The notes beneath the pieces were generated by a model that was not told where the DNA came from, did not search any database, and worked only from the letters and a program-made list of their open reading frames with translations. A stretch of DNA of 64,000 bases from Sphingomonas ginsenosidimutans (GTDB taxonomy: Bacteria > Pseudomonadota > Alphaproteobacteria > Sphingomonadales > Sphingomonadaceae). Shown here piece after piece: positions 1 through 8,971 of the stretch. Within the stretch, counting starts at the first letter, position 1; every line of letters starts with the position of its first letter. The stretch spans positions 310,001 to 374,000 of the forward strand of contig NZ_NWVD01000002.1 of NCBI RefSeq assembly GCF_002374835.1, given 5' to 3'. Made by a program: the position numbers and the translations under genes.

Positions 1-338
1 GAGATGCCGATATGGCCGAAGCCGCGCGGTTCCTCGTTCCCGCTGTGATAGCCAGCGAAACCGGGGTCGCTCTCCGTCCCCCAATTATGCGTCAGTTCCA
101 GGGTGGTCGAGCGGTTGAAGATGAACGCCGCGCGTTCCGCCGGGTCGGCCGGCACGCTCTCGCCCTCTTCTAGATAGGACAGGAAGAACAGCGAGAAGCG
201 CATGTCCGCAAAATCCAGCCGCTGGAGCAACGTCATGCCCAGCACCTCGCGATAGAAGGCCAGCGACGCGTCAGGGTCGCGGACCCGCAGCATCGTCTGG
301 TTCAGGACGAACCCTTCGGTTCCGGGGGTGCGGGGCAT
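1..338 (-). CDS. gloA: Lactoylglutathione lyase (glyoxalase I), C-terminus cut by window edge
   Basis: The minus strand from 338 reads a long open frame that begins [10 protein letters not shown] and runs off the left edge after 112 codons. It contains the glyoxalase I pattern of an N-terminal beta-strand with [15 protein letters not shown], then [13 protein letters not shown], and later [10 protein letters not shown], which supplies the metal-binding Glu and the NWG(T/I)E signature of the longer (about 170-180 residue) zinc-type enzymes. The enzyme isomerises the hemithioacetal of methylglyoxal and glutathione to S-lactoylglutathione in the cytoplasm. It is followed 10 bp downstream in the window by ohr, transcribed in the same direction from further right. 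Only the C-terminal third is missing. Confidence 0.85.
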   Translation of the reverse strand, partial: MPRTPGTEGFVLNQTMLRVRDPDASLAFYREVLGMTLLQRLDFADMRFSLFFLSYLEEGESVPADPAERAAFIFNRSTTLELTHNWGTESDPGFAGYHSGNEEPRGFGHIGI

Positions 339-348
339 GTCGTCTCCG

Positions 349-774
349 TCAGGCAAGCGTCAGCGTGACGTCGACGTTACCACGGGTGGCGTTCGAATAG
401 GGGCAGATCTGGTGCGCGGCGTCGACCAGCTGCTGCGCCTGTTCGCGGTCCACCCCCGGCAGGTCGACGGCCAGGTCCGCCGTAATGCCGAACCCGCCCT
501 GCGAACGCGGCCCGATGCCGACGGTTGCGTGGACCGCGACGTCGTCGGGCACCTTCACCTTCAGCTGCTGGCCGGCCACCTTCAGCGCGCCGATGAAGCA
601 TGCCGAATAGCCCGCGGCGAACAGCTGTTCGGGGTTGGTCCCCGCCCCGCCCGCGCCGCCCAGTTCCTTCGGCGTCGACAGCGCGACGTCGAGCACGCCG
701 TCCTGGCTGCGCGCATGCCCGTCCCGCCCGCCGGTCGCGGTCGCCTGGGTACGATATTTGACGTCGACACTCAT
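349..774 (-). CDS. ohr: Organic hydroperoxide resistance peroxidase (Ohr, OsmC superfamily)
   Basis: A 141-residue protein, the usual Ohr length. The start at 774 (MSVDVKYRT) is chosen over an ATG 30 bp upstream because an AAGGAG sits 7 nt before it and because Ohr proteins start here. The two redox cysteines of the family are visible: Cys59 in YSACF and Cys124 in the [10 protein letters not shown] motif. Ohr reduces organic and lipid hydroperoxides in the cytoplasm using lipoylated partner proteins. The gene reads toward gloA. No ohrR (MarR-type) regulator gene lies beside it in this window, but an AT-rich inverted repeat lies in its upstream region. Confidence 0.92.
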   Translation of the reverse strand: MSVDVKYRTQATATGGRDGHARSQDGVLDVALSTPKELGGAGGAGTNPEQLFAAGYSACFIGALKVAGQQLKVKVPDDVAVHATVGIGPRSQGGFGITADLAVDLPGVDREQAQQLVDAAHQICPYSNATRGNVDVTLTLA

Positions 775-848
775 CGAAACGCTCCTTGATGGCGCGCGGC
801 CCACGCCGCGCTCCCCGCCCAGGTAGGAGGATCAATTTTGTTTGTCGA

Positions 849-861
849 GATAATTGTTATC
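849..861. promoter_or_regulatory. AT-rich inverted repeat upstream of ohr (possible OhrR-type operator)
   Basis: GATAA-TTG-TTATC is a perfect 5-bp inverted repeat with a 3-nt centre in otherwise GC-rich sequence, 75 bp upstream of the ohr start. MarR/OhrR repressors bind AT-rich dyads of about this size. The link to OhrR is inference; the regulator is not in the window. Confidence 0.3.
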
Positions 862-882
862 GCGGCATGTTAATCGGGAAGA

Positions 883-909
883 AGAGAGGCGGGACCGGCC
901 CGCCTCTCT
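883..909 (-). terminator. Rho-independent terminator of the TonB receptor gene
   Basis: An 11-bp perfect stem (883-893 with 899-909) and a 5-nt loop lie 13 bp past the receptor stop codon. On the minus strand the stem is followed by a T-rich stretch (TTCTTCCCGATTAA). Confidence 0.7.
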
Positions 910-921
910 CTGTCGATCGGA

Positions 922-3900
922 TCAGTTGGTCTGCATGCGGATGCCGAACCGGAACGACCGGCCAAGGAGGTCCGAATAGGTCGAATTCGCAGCCAGCCCG
1001 GTTTCCGGCAGGAGCATCGGCCAGCGATCGAACACGTTCGTGACATTGACGAAGAACTGCGCCTCTGCCCCGCCCATGTCGATCTTCTGCGTCAGGTTCA
1101 GATCGGCATAGAACAGCCCCGATGCACGGTTCTGGTCGTAGGTGAAGAAATTGGGGTCGTTCGCCGGGCAATTGTTCGAACATTCGATGCCGTTGGCGAC
1201 ATATTTGCCCGCGCTGACCCCGCGACCGATCGCGGTGATCGAGAAGCTGGGCGTGTCATAGGCGGCGGTCGCGCGGAAAATCCACCTCGGCGTGGTCGAC
1301 TGCCCGCCGTTCACGCCCACCGAATTGAGTACCACCGTCCCCGGCACGCCGCTGTCGAAGCGGTTCTCGATATAGCGGGTCGCCACGCCGCGCAGCGTGA
1401 AGGTGCCGTCGCTGTTCGCGAAGACCTTGTCCAGCGGCAGGCGGTAGCTGGCGTCGATGTCGACGCCGCGCACCTTCTGCGTGGCCGCGTTGAACGGCTG
1501 GTTGCGGATGATGAGGTACGGCTGCGCCGGGTTCTGCGTGCGCGCCGCATCGATCGAGATCGCATCGCAGAACGCCTGCTGGTTCTGGAAGCACAGGTTC
1601 ACGATCTGCTGCGCGCTGAACGTGCTGATGCCGTTGTCGATCTTGATGTCGAAATAGTCGACCGACATGTTGAAGCCCGGCAGGAAGCGCGGCGACAGTA
1701 CCACGCCGGCATTCCACTGATTCGCCACTTCCGCGCGCAAGTTAGGATTGCCGGTGCCGAAGCCGGAATAGCTGTAGCCCGACTGCGGCGGCTGACCCGC
1801 CGGCACGAACGCCGGGCTGCTGCCGGGGAAGCCCGGGTTGGTCACGGCGTCGCTGTTGGCGGTACCCGCCTGGTACAGTTCGTTCAGGTTGGGTGCGCGG
1901 ATGTCGCGCGACCGGGTCACGCGGAACCGGACGTCGTCGATCGGCTGCCATGTCGCGCCCGCCTTCCACGTTGTGACATAGCCCGCGGTCGAATAGCGCG
2001 TCGCGCGCGCCGCACCGTTGAACTCGATCCCCAGGCCCAGCGGCACGACGGTTTCGAGATACGCTTCCTTGACGTCGTAGCTGCCGTTGGTGGGCAGGTA
2101 ATTGCCCACCGACCAGCGGTTGGTCGCGCCCGTCAGCGCGCCGGCGGCATTGCGAATCGGCACCGGCTGGAATTGGTCCGGGACGAAGCCGGTGATCTTC
2201 TCCTTCCGATATTCCGCGCCCACCGCGACGCTCACGTCCCCGGCCCAGGTACGGAACGGGTTGAACGACACGTTGAAGCCGGCGTTATACTGCTCGACCA
2301 CCTCGTCGCGATACGGGTCGCCCAGGACGTAGTTGATCGCCGCGGGATCGGCGACACCCACCCCCAGCCGGTTGAGCGGGACGCAGGCACGGTCGTCGTT
2401 GGTCGCGCTGGCATCGACGTTGATCGCGCACTGAATCGACCCCGCGGCATACCCATTGGCATTGCCCGCCGGCGCAAACACCGCCGCGGTCGCGTTGTTC
2501 ATCCGCGCGACGTTCATGATGTTGCGCAGCTGCTCGCGCAGTTCGGCGCGGCCGTACTGGGCATAGACGTTCCAGGTCGCGGGGCTGCCGAACGCTTCGG
2601 TCTCACCGTTCGCGCCGACCGCGTAACGCTGCACCGCGCGACGGTTGTCGACCGCGCGGAACGGCAGGTCGGCAGCGGTGGTCGCCACCGTCACGCTGGT
2701 GATCCCGCGCAGCGCCGCCGGGCCGAGCGTGTTGTAGAGGAAGGCGTTGCAGGTCGCCGGCGCCGCGGCCGCGCTGGCCGCCGCCCCGCATCCCGTGGCG
2801 TTCAGGACGATGCCGGTCGCCAGATTGGGACCGGCGTTGAAGAAGATCTTCTGCCGGTTGTACGACCCTTCGGCGAACAGCTCGATGCCGTCGCCGACCT
2901 CGTAGCTAAGCCGGCCGAACAGTCCGTAGCGGTCGTCTTCGGGGGCAAGGCCGATGCGCCGGCCCGAATCGTTGACCTGCCACGACCCGCCCTGCGTCAG
3001 CGACGGTGCCGCACTGCCGGTCGGAGACGGGAAGGTCAGCGCCCCGTACTGATATTGCAGCGGCTGCCCGTTCGCCCCGAAATAGATGCCGCGCAGGCTG
3101 TTGGCGGCGATTCCCGATCCGGTTGCGGCGGCGGAATTGGTGATGAGGCCGCCCGGCGTGGAATTGGCAGCGCCCACCTGCCGGCGGATCAGGTAGCGCG
3201 GGGTCGTGCTGCTGGTGGTCCAGTTCGGGTCTTGGATGCGGACGTAGCCGGTAGCGTTCCAGTCGCGATCGACCTGGAAGATTCCGTCGGCGTGCGCGAC
3301 CTCACCCGACAGCAGGATGTGCCCGCGCCCGTCGCTGCCGAACGACGTACCCGCCGCGACCGCCATCGAGTAATTGTAGCCGTCGCCCTTGTCGGTGACG
3401 CCATTGTCGATCTGTACCTTCAGCCCCTTGTACTTCTTGTCGAGGACGAAGTTGACGACGCCCGCCACCGCGTCCGACCCATAAGCGGAGGAGGCGCCGC
3501 CGGTGACGACCTCGACGCTCTTCACCAGCATCTGCGGGATGGTGTTGACGTCGACCAGCCCGGTCACCGTCGACCCGACCGAGCGCCGCCCGTCGAGCAG
3601 CACCAGCGTCCGCTCCGAACCCAGGTTGCGCAGGTTCAGCGCGTTGATGCCCGCCTGCCCGCTCGACAGGTTGAGCCGCGAGTTGGACGGGCGCGTCGAA
3701 CCGGCCATCGACGGCAGCTGGTTGACGAAATCGGCGATGTTGTTCGACGGCGAGCTGTTCTGGATATCCTCCAGCGTCAGCACCGTCAGTGGGGTCGGCG
3801 ACTGGAAACCGTCGCGCACGATGCGCGTGCCGGTGACGACGACGTCGGGACCGGCCGGCTCCGGACCGGTCGTCGGCTCGGGCGTCTGGACGGTCGCCGT

Positions 3901-4011
3901 GCTGCTCGGCTGCGTCTGCGCCGTCGCCGGAACGGCCAGCGCCAGCGCCGCCAGGCTGCTGAACCCGAAGAGAAAAGCCTTGCGGCGCTCGAACTGCCTT
4001 TGAACCGTCAT
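922..4011 (-). CDS. TonB-dependent outer-membrane receptor
   Basis: A 1029-residue protein with a signal peptide (KAFLFGFSSLAALALAVPATAQ, cleavage near residue 31), then a TonB-box-like PDVVVTGTRI near residue 54, a plug domain (about 55-175, with the typical LVLLDGRRS segment and the GGASSAYGSDAVAGVVN signature) and a long beta-barrel ending in FRFGIRMQTN. Such receptors import siderophores, vitamins, sugars or peptides with energy from TonB-ExbBD; the substrate cannot be read from sequence. It is divergent from the acylase/D-aminoacylase genes across 323 bp, which hints at peptide or N-acyl amino-acid uptake (inference). A GGGGGC lies before the ATG. Confidence 0.93.
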   Translation of the reverse strand: MTVQRQFERRKAFLFGFSSLAALALAVPATAQTQPSSTATVQTPEPTTGPEPAGPDVVVTGTRIVRDGFQSPTPLTVLTLEDIQNSSPSNNIADFVNQLPSMAGSTRPSNSRLNLSSGQAGINALNLRNLGSERTLVLLDGRRSVGSTVTGLVDVNTIPQMLVKSVEVVTGGASSAYGSDAVAGVVNFVLDKKYKGLKVQIDNGVTDKGDGYNYSMAVAAGTSFGSDGRGHILLSGEVAHADGIFQVDRDWNATGYVRIQDPNWTTSSTTPRYLIRRQVGAANSTPGGLITNSAAATGSGIAANSLRGIYFGANGQPLQYQYGALTFPSPTGSAAPSLTQGGSWQVNDSGRRIGLAPEDDRYGLFGRLSYEVGDGIELFAEGSYNRQKIFFNAGPNLATGIVLNATGCGAAASAAAAPATCNAFLYNTLGPAALRGITSVTVATTAADLPFRAVDNRRAVQRYAVGANGETEAFGSPATWNVYAQYGRAELREQLRNIMNVARMNNATAAVFAPAGNANGYAAGSIQCAINVDASATNDDRACVPLNRLGVGVADPAAINYVLGDPYRDEVVEQYNAGFNVSFNPFRTWAGDVSVAVGAEYRKEKITGFVPDQFQPVPIRNAAGALTGATNRWSVGNYLPTNGSYDVKEAYLETVVPLGLGIEFNGAARATRYSTAGYVTTWKAGATWQPIDDVRFRVTRSRDIRAPNLNELYQAGTANSDAVTNPGFPGSSPAFVPAGQPPQSGYSYSGFGTGNPNLRAEVANQWNAGVVLSPRFLPGFNMSVDYFDIKIDNGISTFSAQQIVNLCFQNQQAFCDAISIDAARTQNPAQPYLIIRNQPFNAATQKVRGVDIDASYRLPLDKVFANSDGTFTLRGVATRYIENRFDSGVPGTVVLNSVGVNGGQSTTPRWIFRATAAYDTPSFSITAIGRGVSAGKYVANGIECSNNCPANDPNFFTYDQNRASGLFYADLNLTQKIDMGGAEAQFFVNVTNVFDRWPMLLPETGLAANSTYSDLLGRSFRFGIRMQTN

Positions 4012-4334
4012 TAAAGCCCCCTATTGGCGCGCTGGCCGCCCGTTCGGCGGCCTTGCTGTGGCGCCTCCCGCGACGACATCGTCCCGCTGTCCGGTCGTTT
4101 TCTGCCGGATTCCTGACGGGTGTCGGAACCGGAAGGTGCCGGTCGCGGTCAATCAGCGTCAAGCGCTCCGTCGCTTCCATCGCTTCGCCAGACCATAGAC
4201 GCGGCCTATACCATCGCACATCGGCAGCCCCCGAACGCCATGCCATAGCCATGCCTTATGCCCGGCCCACCGCTTGTCATATGGACGGCGCGCCACGCCG
4301 CGCATTAGCCTTGGCCGGCACAGCAGCGGAAGCC
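4012..4334. promoter_or_regulatory. Divergent intergenic region between TonB receptor and acylase
   Basis: This 323-bp stretch must hold the promoters for both flanking genes. A 7-bp hairpin (GGCCGCC at 4034-4040 with GGCGGCC at 4046-4052) lies in the expected leader of the receptor. The frame of the acylase stays open through much of it, with alternative ATGs at 4251 and 4281, but nothing there looks like protein of the family. I see no clear -35/-10 pair. Confidence 0.4.
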
Positions 4335-6737
4335 ATGCCCATGTTCGCCCGCCCCTCCCCTACCCGCACCCTGTGCGACCGCCGCTCGGTGCTGCTCGGC
4401 TCGGTCGCGATCGCCGCGCTGGCTCCCGCCTGCCGCGCCCGTGCGGGGGCGGAGCGGTCGCCCGCCGCATCGGCGGCGGTGCGCCGCGTCACCGTCGCCG
4501 GGCCGGGCGCCCCGATCGAGATCGTCGACGACCGGCTGGGCGTGCCGCACATCCGCGCCGGCTCGATCCCCGACGCCTTTTTCGGGCAGGGCTATGTCGT
4601 CGCGCGCGACCGGCTGTTCCAGATCGATTTCGGCCACCGGCGCGAGATGGGGCGGATGGCGGAGGCGTTCGGCGCCGATTTCGCGCGCTATGACGCCAAT
4701 GCGCTGCTGTTCCATTATCGGGGCGATCTGGATGCCGAACTGGCGCGCGTGCCGGCCGACGTGCTGGCCTGCGCGCGCGCCTATTGCGCCGGGATCAATG
4801 CACGCATCGATGAAGTGACCGCCGATCCGTCGCTGCTACCCGCGGAATATACGATCCTGAACGTGCGCCCGCTGCGCTGGGACGTGCGCGACCTGGTGCT
4901 GGCGCGCGGCGCGTCGATCGGCAATGTCGATGACGAGATCCGCCGCGCGCGGCTCGCCGCGCTGGGGCTGCTGGACCTGGACGCGGTCGTCGCGCCGCTG
5001 CGCCCGGCGCACGTCATGCGCATTCCCGCCGGGCTGGACGTCGCCGCGGTGTCCGAAGCGGACATGGGCGTCCTGAACCTCGGCGCGTTGCCGTTCGGGC
5101 CGGAAACCCCGGTGCGCGATCCCGCCGGCCCCGGATCGCCGCTGGAACGCGCCAACGCCGGCAGCAACGCCTGGACCGTCGCGCCGTCGCGCAGCGCCAC
5201 CGGCCGCCCGATCCTGGCCAACGATCCGCATCTGGGCATCGGCGGCTTCGGCCCGCGCCATGTCGCGCACCTGACCGCACCGGGGCTGGACGTGATCGGC
5301 GGCGGCGCGCCCGGCCTGCCCGGCATCATGCAGGGGCATACCGACCGGTTCGCGTTCGGCCGCACCAATTTCCATATCGACCAGCAGGACCTGTTCGTCC
5401 TGGAACTCCACCCGGAGGACGCCGAACGCTATCGCCACGCCGGGGTCTGGAAACGCTTCGACAAGGTGGAAGTGGAGATCGCGGTGAAGGGCGCCGCGCC
5501 GCAATCCGCCACCCTGCGCTATGCGGCGCAGGGGCCGGTCATCAGCCACGATCCGGGCAAGCGCCGCGCGACCGTGCTGGGGTCGATCGGGATGCAGCCG
5601 GGCGGCAGCGGCGCCTTCTCGATGATCGCGATCAACCTGGCGAAGGACTGGGTATCGCTGAAACAGGCGTTCCGCCTGCACCCGTCGCCCACCAATTTCC
5701 ATTATGCCGACACCGCCGGCAACACCGGCTGGCAGGTGATCGGCTTCGTGCCGCAGCGCAAGGCGGGGGACGGGCTGCTCCCGGTGCCGGGCGACGGCCG
5801 CTATGACTGGACGGGGTACAAGGATTTTCGCGCGCTGCCATCGGAATATAATCCGGCCAGGGGCTGGTTCGCCTCCGCCAACCAGAACAACCTGCCCGCC
5901 GACTGGCCGAAGGCTCGTGTCCCCGCCTATTCTTTCCGCGATCCCTACCGCTACGAACGGATTGCGCAGGTGCTGGCCGCGCAGCCCCGCCACACCCTGG
6001 CCGACAGCGTCGCGTTGCAGCACGACACCTTCTCCACCCCGGCGATGCAGTTCGTGGCGGCGCTGCCCGATGCGCCCTCCGCCGCGGCGAAGCCCGCCGC
6101 CACGATGCTGGCGGGCTGGAACCTGCGGCTCGACCGCGGCAGCGCGGCGGCGGCATTATACGAGATCGTGTGGCGTGACCTGTCGAAGCGCGTGCTCGCC
6201 GAACTGGTGCCCGATCGCGCGAAAGCGCTGGTGACCGATATCGCCCCGTCGATCCTCCTCGCCGAGGCGAAGAAGCGCCCCGCGCTGGTCGATGCCGCGC
6301 TGGCGTCGGGCTGGCAGGAGGCGCAGCGGTTGCTGGGCGCGCAGCCCGCCGCCTGGCGGTGGGACACGCTGCATCAGGTGCGGATCACCCACCCGCTGTC
6401 GCGCATCCCGGCGATCGCCGCGGCCTTCCCCCCCATCGAGGGGTCGGGGTCGGGCGGCGACAGCTATACCGTGATGGCGCGGTGGCTGGGCGACGGCCCG
6501 TCGTGGCGGACCGGCGGCGGCGCCAGCTATATCCAGGTGATCGATGTCGGGGGATGGGACAATTCGCTGATGCTCAACCTGCCGGGCCAGTCGAACGACC
6601 CGAAATCACCGCATTACCGCGATCAATATGCCCCGTGGATCGACGGACAGATGCAGCCGATGCCGTTCAGCCGCGCCGCCGTGGACGCACAGGCCACGAC
6701 CCGCACGCTGCTGCAACCCGGCCAGCCCCGGCGATAG
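4335..6737 (+). CDS. Penicillin acylase family (Ntn-hydrolase) amidase
   Basis: About 800 residues. The start at 4335 (MPMFARPS) places a Tat-like signal directly at the N-terminus (DRRSVLLGSVAIAAL). The open frame extends upstream without family similarity. The alpha region contains GVPHIRAGSIPDAFFGQGYV and RDRLFQIDFGHRREMGRMAE. The autocatalytic cleavage site lies at GSNAW, giving Ser277 as the N-terminal nucleophile of the beta chain, followed by ANDPHLG. Family members are periplasmic amidases that cleave acyl side chains from penicillins, acyl-homoserine lactones or acylated amino acids; which substrate applies here is not known. It is 10 bp upstream of the D-aminoacylase gene and probably co-transcribed with it. 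Confidence 0.9.
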   Translation: MPMFARPSPTRTLCDRRSVLLGSVAIAALAPACRARAGAERSPAASAAVRRVTVAGPGAPIEIVDDRLGVPHIRAGSIPDAFFGQGYVVARDRLFQIDFGHRREMGRMAEAFGADFARYDANALLFHYRGDLDAELARVPADVLACARAYCAGINARIDEVTADPSLLPAEYTILNVRPLRWDVRDLVLARGASIGNVDDEIRRARLAALGLLDLDAVVAPLRPAHVMRIPAGLDVAAVSEADMGVLNLGALPFGPETPVRDPAGPGSPLERANAGSNAWTVAPSRSATGRPILANDPHLGIGGFGPRHVAHLTAPGLDVIGGGAPGLPGIMQGHTDRFAFGRTNFHIDQQDLFVLELHPEDAERYRHAGVWKRFDKVEVEIAVKGAAPQSATLRYAAQGPVISHDPGKRRATVLGSIGMQPGGSGAFSMIAINLAKDWVSLKQAFRLHPSPTNFHYADTAGNTGWQVIGFVPQRKAGDGLLPVPGDGRYDWTGYKDFRALPSEYNPARGWFASANQNNLPADWPKARVPAYSFRDPYRYERIAQVLAAQPRHTLADSVALQHDTFSTPAMQFVAALPDAPSAAAKPAATMLAGWNLRLDRGSAAAALYEIVWRDLSKRVLAELVPDRAKALVTDIAPSILLAEAKKRPALVDAALASGWQEAQRLLGAQPAAWRWDTLHQVRITHPLSRIPAIAAAFPPIEGSGSGGDSYTVMARWLGDGPSWRTGGGASYIQVIDVGGWDNSLMLNLPGQSNDPKSPHYRDQYAPWIDGQMQPMPFSRAAVDAQATTRTLLQPGQPRR

Positions 6738-6747
6738 AGGACCAAGG

Positions 6748-8349
6748 ATGACCCGTACCCCGCTGCTCGCGCTGATCGCGCTCCTCGCCGGCCCGGCGGT
6801 CGCGCAGAAGACGCGTCCTGTCGACGTCGTGATCCGCGGCGGGACGGTCTATACCGGCGCCGATGCTCCGCCGATCACCGGCGATGTGGAGATCGCCGGC
6901 CAGCGCATCGTCTATGTCGGCCGCTCGCGCGGGACGACCGCCAAGCAGGTGATCGACGCGCGCGGGCAGATCGTCGCCCCCGGCTTCATCGACGCGCATA
7001 CCCATCCGGACAGCTACATCCGCTCCGCCGATGCGAAGGAGCGGCTCAACCTGCCGTGGCTGGCGCAGGGCGTGTCGACGATCGTGATCGGCGTCGACGG
7101 CTATGGCACGCCCGACATCGCCGCCGACGCGGCGAAGCTGGAGGCATCGCGGATCGGCACCAATGTCATCCCCTTCGTCGGTTTCGGCGCGGTGCGCGGG
7201 CGCGTCATCGGGCGCGACGACCGCGCGCCCACCCCCGCCGAGCTGGCGCAGGAAAAGGCACTGGTCGCCAAGGCGATGTGCGAGGGCGCGACCGGTTTTT
7301 CCACCGGATTGTTCTACCCCCCGCAAAGCTACGCCAAGACCGACGAGGTGATCGCCGTCGCGCGAGAGGCGGCGATCCGCGGCGGGATGTACGACACCCA
7401 CCAGCGCGACGAATCGAACTACAATATCGGCCTGATCGCCTCCACGCAGGAAGCGATCCGGATCGGGCGCGAGGCGGGGATGCCGGTGCATTTCGCCCAC
7501 CTCAAGGCGCTGGGCGTCGATGTGCAGGGCATGGCGCCGCAATTGATCGCGACGATCGACGCGGCGCGGCGCGCGGGGCAGGAAGTGACCGCCGATCAAT
7601 ATCCGTGGCTGGCGTCGGGAAGCAGCGTCGATGCCGCACTGCTCCCCGGCTGGGTGGTGGACGGCGGCTATGCGAAGATGATCGCGCGCTTCGACGATCC
7701 CGCGACGCTGGCGAAGATCAAGGTCGCGATGGCCGAAAACCTGCGCCGCCGCGGCGGCAAGGAATCGCTGTTGCTGACCGCGGCCGGACAGCCCTGGACC
7801 GGAAAGACGCTGGGGCAGATGGCGACGCAATGGGGTCTGGACCCGATCGACGCCGCGATCCGCATCCTGCGCGTTCCCAACAAGGACGGCACCGATCCGG
7901 CCGGCAGCGCGGTCGCCAGCTTCAACATGGCCGATCGCGACGTCGATCTCATCATGAAGCAGCCATGGGTCGTCACCAGTTCGGACGGGTCGAACGGCCA
8001 CCCGCGGCAATGGGCGACCTTCCCGAAGAAGTACCAGACCTATGTGCGCGAACGGCACGTCATCTCGCTGGCCGATTTCATCCGCCGCTCCACCGGCGCC
8101 ACCGCCGACATGTACCGGATCGCCGGGCGCGGCTATCTGCGCGCGGGCCATTACGCCGACGTCGTCGTGTTCGATCCGGTCCGCTACGCGCCGCGCGCCG
8201 ATTACGTCCACCCGCGCGTCGCCAGCGTCGGGGTGACCGCGCTGTTCGTCAACGGCCGCCTCGCGCTGCGCGACGGCGCCACCACGGGCGAGGCGGCGGG
8301 CCGGGTGCTGCTGCGCCCCACGCCACCGGGGTGCCCGGCACGGTCCTGA
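6748..8349 (+). CDS. N-acyl-D-amino-acid deacylase (D-aminoacylase, amidohydrolase family 3)
   Basis: 533 residues starting with a signal peptide (LLALIALLAGPAVAQ). The frame is open 40 codons upstream, but the ATG at 6748 has an AAGG before it and gives the signal sequence. The metal-binding HxH motif is in APGFIDAHTHPD (about residues 77-88), and later D-aminoacylase landmarks are visible: GFSTGLFYPP, HFAHLKALG, DQYPW and VVTSSDG. The enzyme hydrolyses N-acyl-D-amino acids (or related D-configured amides) to the free D-amino acid. The signal peptide places it in the periplasm. The neighbours on both sides point to D-amino-acid scavenging. Confidence 0.88.
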   Translation: MTRTPLLALIALLAGPAVAQKTRPVDVVIRGGTVYTGADAPPITGDVEIAGQRIVYVGRSRGTTAKQVIDARGQIVAPGFIDAHTHPDSYIRSADAKERLNLPWLAQGVSTIVIGVDGYGTPDIAADAAKLEASRIGTNVIPFVGFGAVRGRVIGRDDRAPTPAELAQEKALVAKAMCEGATGFSTGLFYPPQSYAKTDEVIAVAREAAIRGGMYDTHQRDESNYNIGLIASTQEAIRIGREAGMPVHFAHLKALGVDVQGMAPQLIATIDAARRAGQEVTADQYPWLASGSSVDAALLPGWVVDGGYAKMIARFDDPATLAKIKVAMAENLRRRGGKESLLLTAAGQPWTGKTLGQMATQWGLDPIDAAIRILRVPNKDGTDPAGSAVASFNMADRDVDLIMKQPWVVTSSDGSNGHPRQWATFPKKYQTYVRERHVISLADFIRRSTGATADMYRIAGRGYLRAGHYADVVVFDPVRYAPRADYVHPRVASVGVTALFVNGRLALRDGATTGEAAGRVLLRPTPPGCPARS

Positions 8350-8359
8350 GGGCCCCGCC

Positions 8360-8824
8360 TCAGCCGCGCTCCTCGAACTGGCGCAGGACGCGTACCGGCG
8401 CGAAGGGCGCGCGCCACAGGATCACGTGATAATGATCCGCGCCGTCCAGCCCGTCGGCGCTCAGCGTGCCCAGCCCGCCGAACTGCGCCCGCACGCGATA
8501 CATGCCCGCGGGCACCGGCAGCAGGTCGACCGGACCGCCGGTGCATTCGTGGATCTCCAGCCGCCCCGACGGCAGGTCCAGGCTCGCCTCCGCGACATGG
8601 TCCCATACGCCAGGCGGATCGTCGGGCGGCGGGGCATCGGCGATCTCCACCGTCACCGGCACGCTCATGTCGCGCGCCGGCTGGATCACCACCACGAACG
8701 GCGCCGCCTTGATCCGGCGCGCGACGTCGGCGTCGTCGTAATCGGTCGGCGCGTCGGGTTTCTCGCCATGGTCCCACAGGTAGAACTGGTGATAATCGGC
8801 GAAGATCTCATAGCGTTTCTGCAC
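8360..8824 (-). CDS. ComJ-like conserved protein of unknown role
   Basis: 154 residues, soluble, acidic. The pattern FADYHQFYLWD near the N-terminus, a central block of alternating hydrophobic strands, and a late LPVPAGMYRVRAQFGGL segment resemble in layout the ComJ (Nin) family, the Bacillus inhibitor of the NucA DNA-entry nuclease. That comparison is from memory of the family, not an alignment. No NucA-like nuclease gene is adjacent. It converges on the D-aminoacylase gene with only 10 bp between stops, and diverges from dgcN. Confidence 0.6.
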   Translation of the reverse strand: MQKRYEIFADYHQFYLWDHGEKPDAPTDYDDADVARRIKAAPFVVVIQPARDMSVPVTVEIADAPPPDDPPGVWDHVAEASLDLPSGRLEIHECTGGPVDLLPVPAGMYRVRAQFGGLGTLSADGLDGADHYHVILWRAPFAPVRVLRQFEERG

Positions 8825-8971
8825 CCGCTCACTTTAACGCCCCGCATCGCCGCGGTCGACCGCCGCCCGGCTCATAGCCCGACGTTATAGGGGCCGGTGC
8901 GAGCATGATTGGCGCCCCCGCCCGCGCCGCCCCTACCGTTCGGCTTCATGCTTATTCCTTCAGGTGGAACG

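Noticed and set aside
2173-4014. Long open frame antisense to the TonB receptor (613 codons)
   Set aside because: It mirrors the receptor codons in a high-GC sequence, is Arg/Asp/Gly/Val-rich without domains, and has no ribosome site. The same holds for the 1483-codon frame at 46014-50465, the 827-codon frame at 22985-25468 and the 641-codon frame at 12639-14564.
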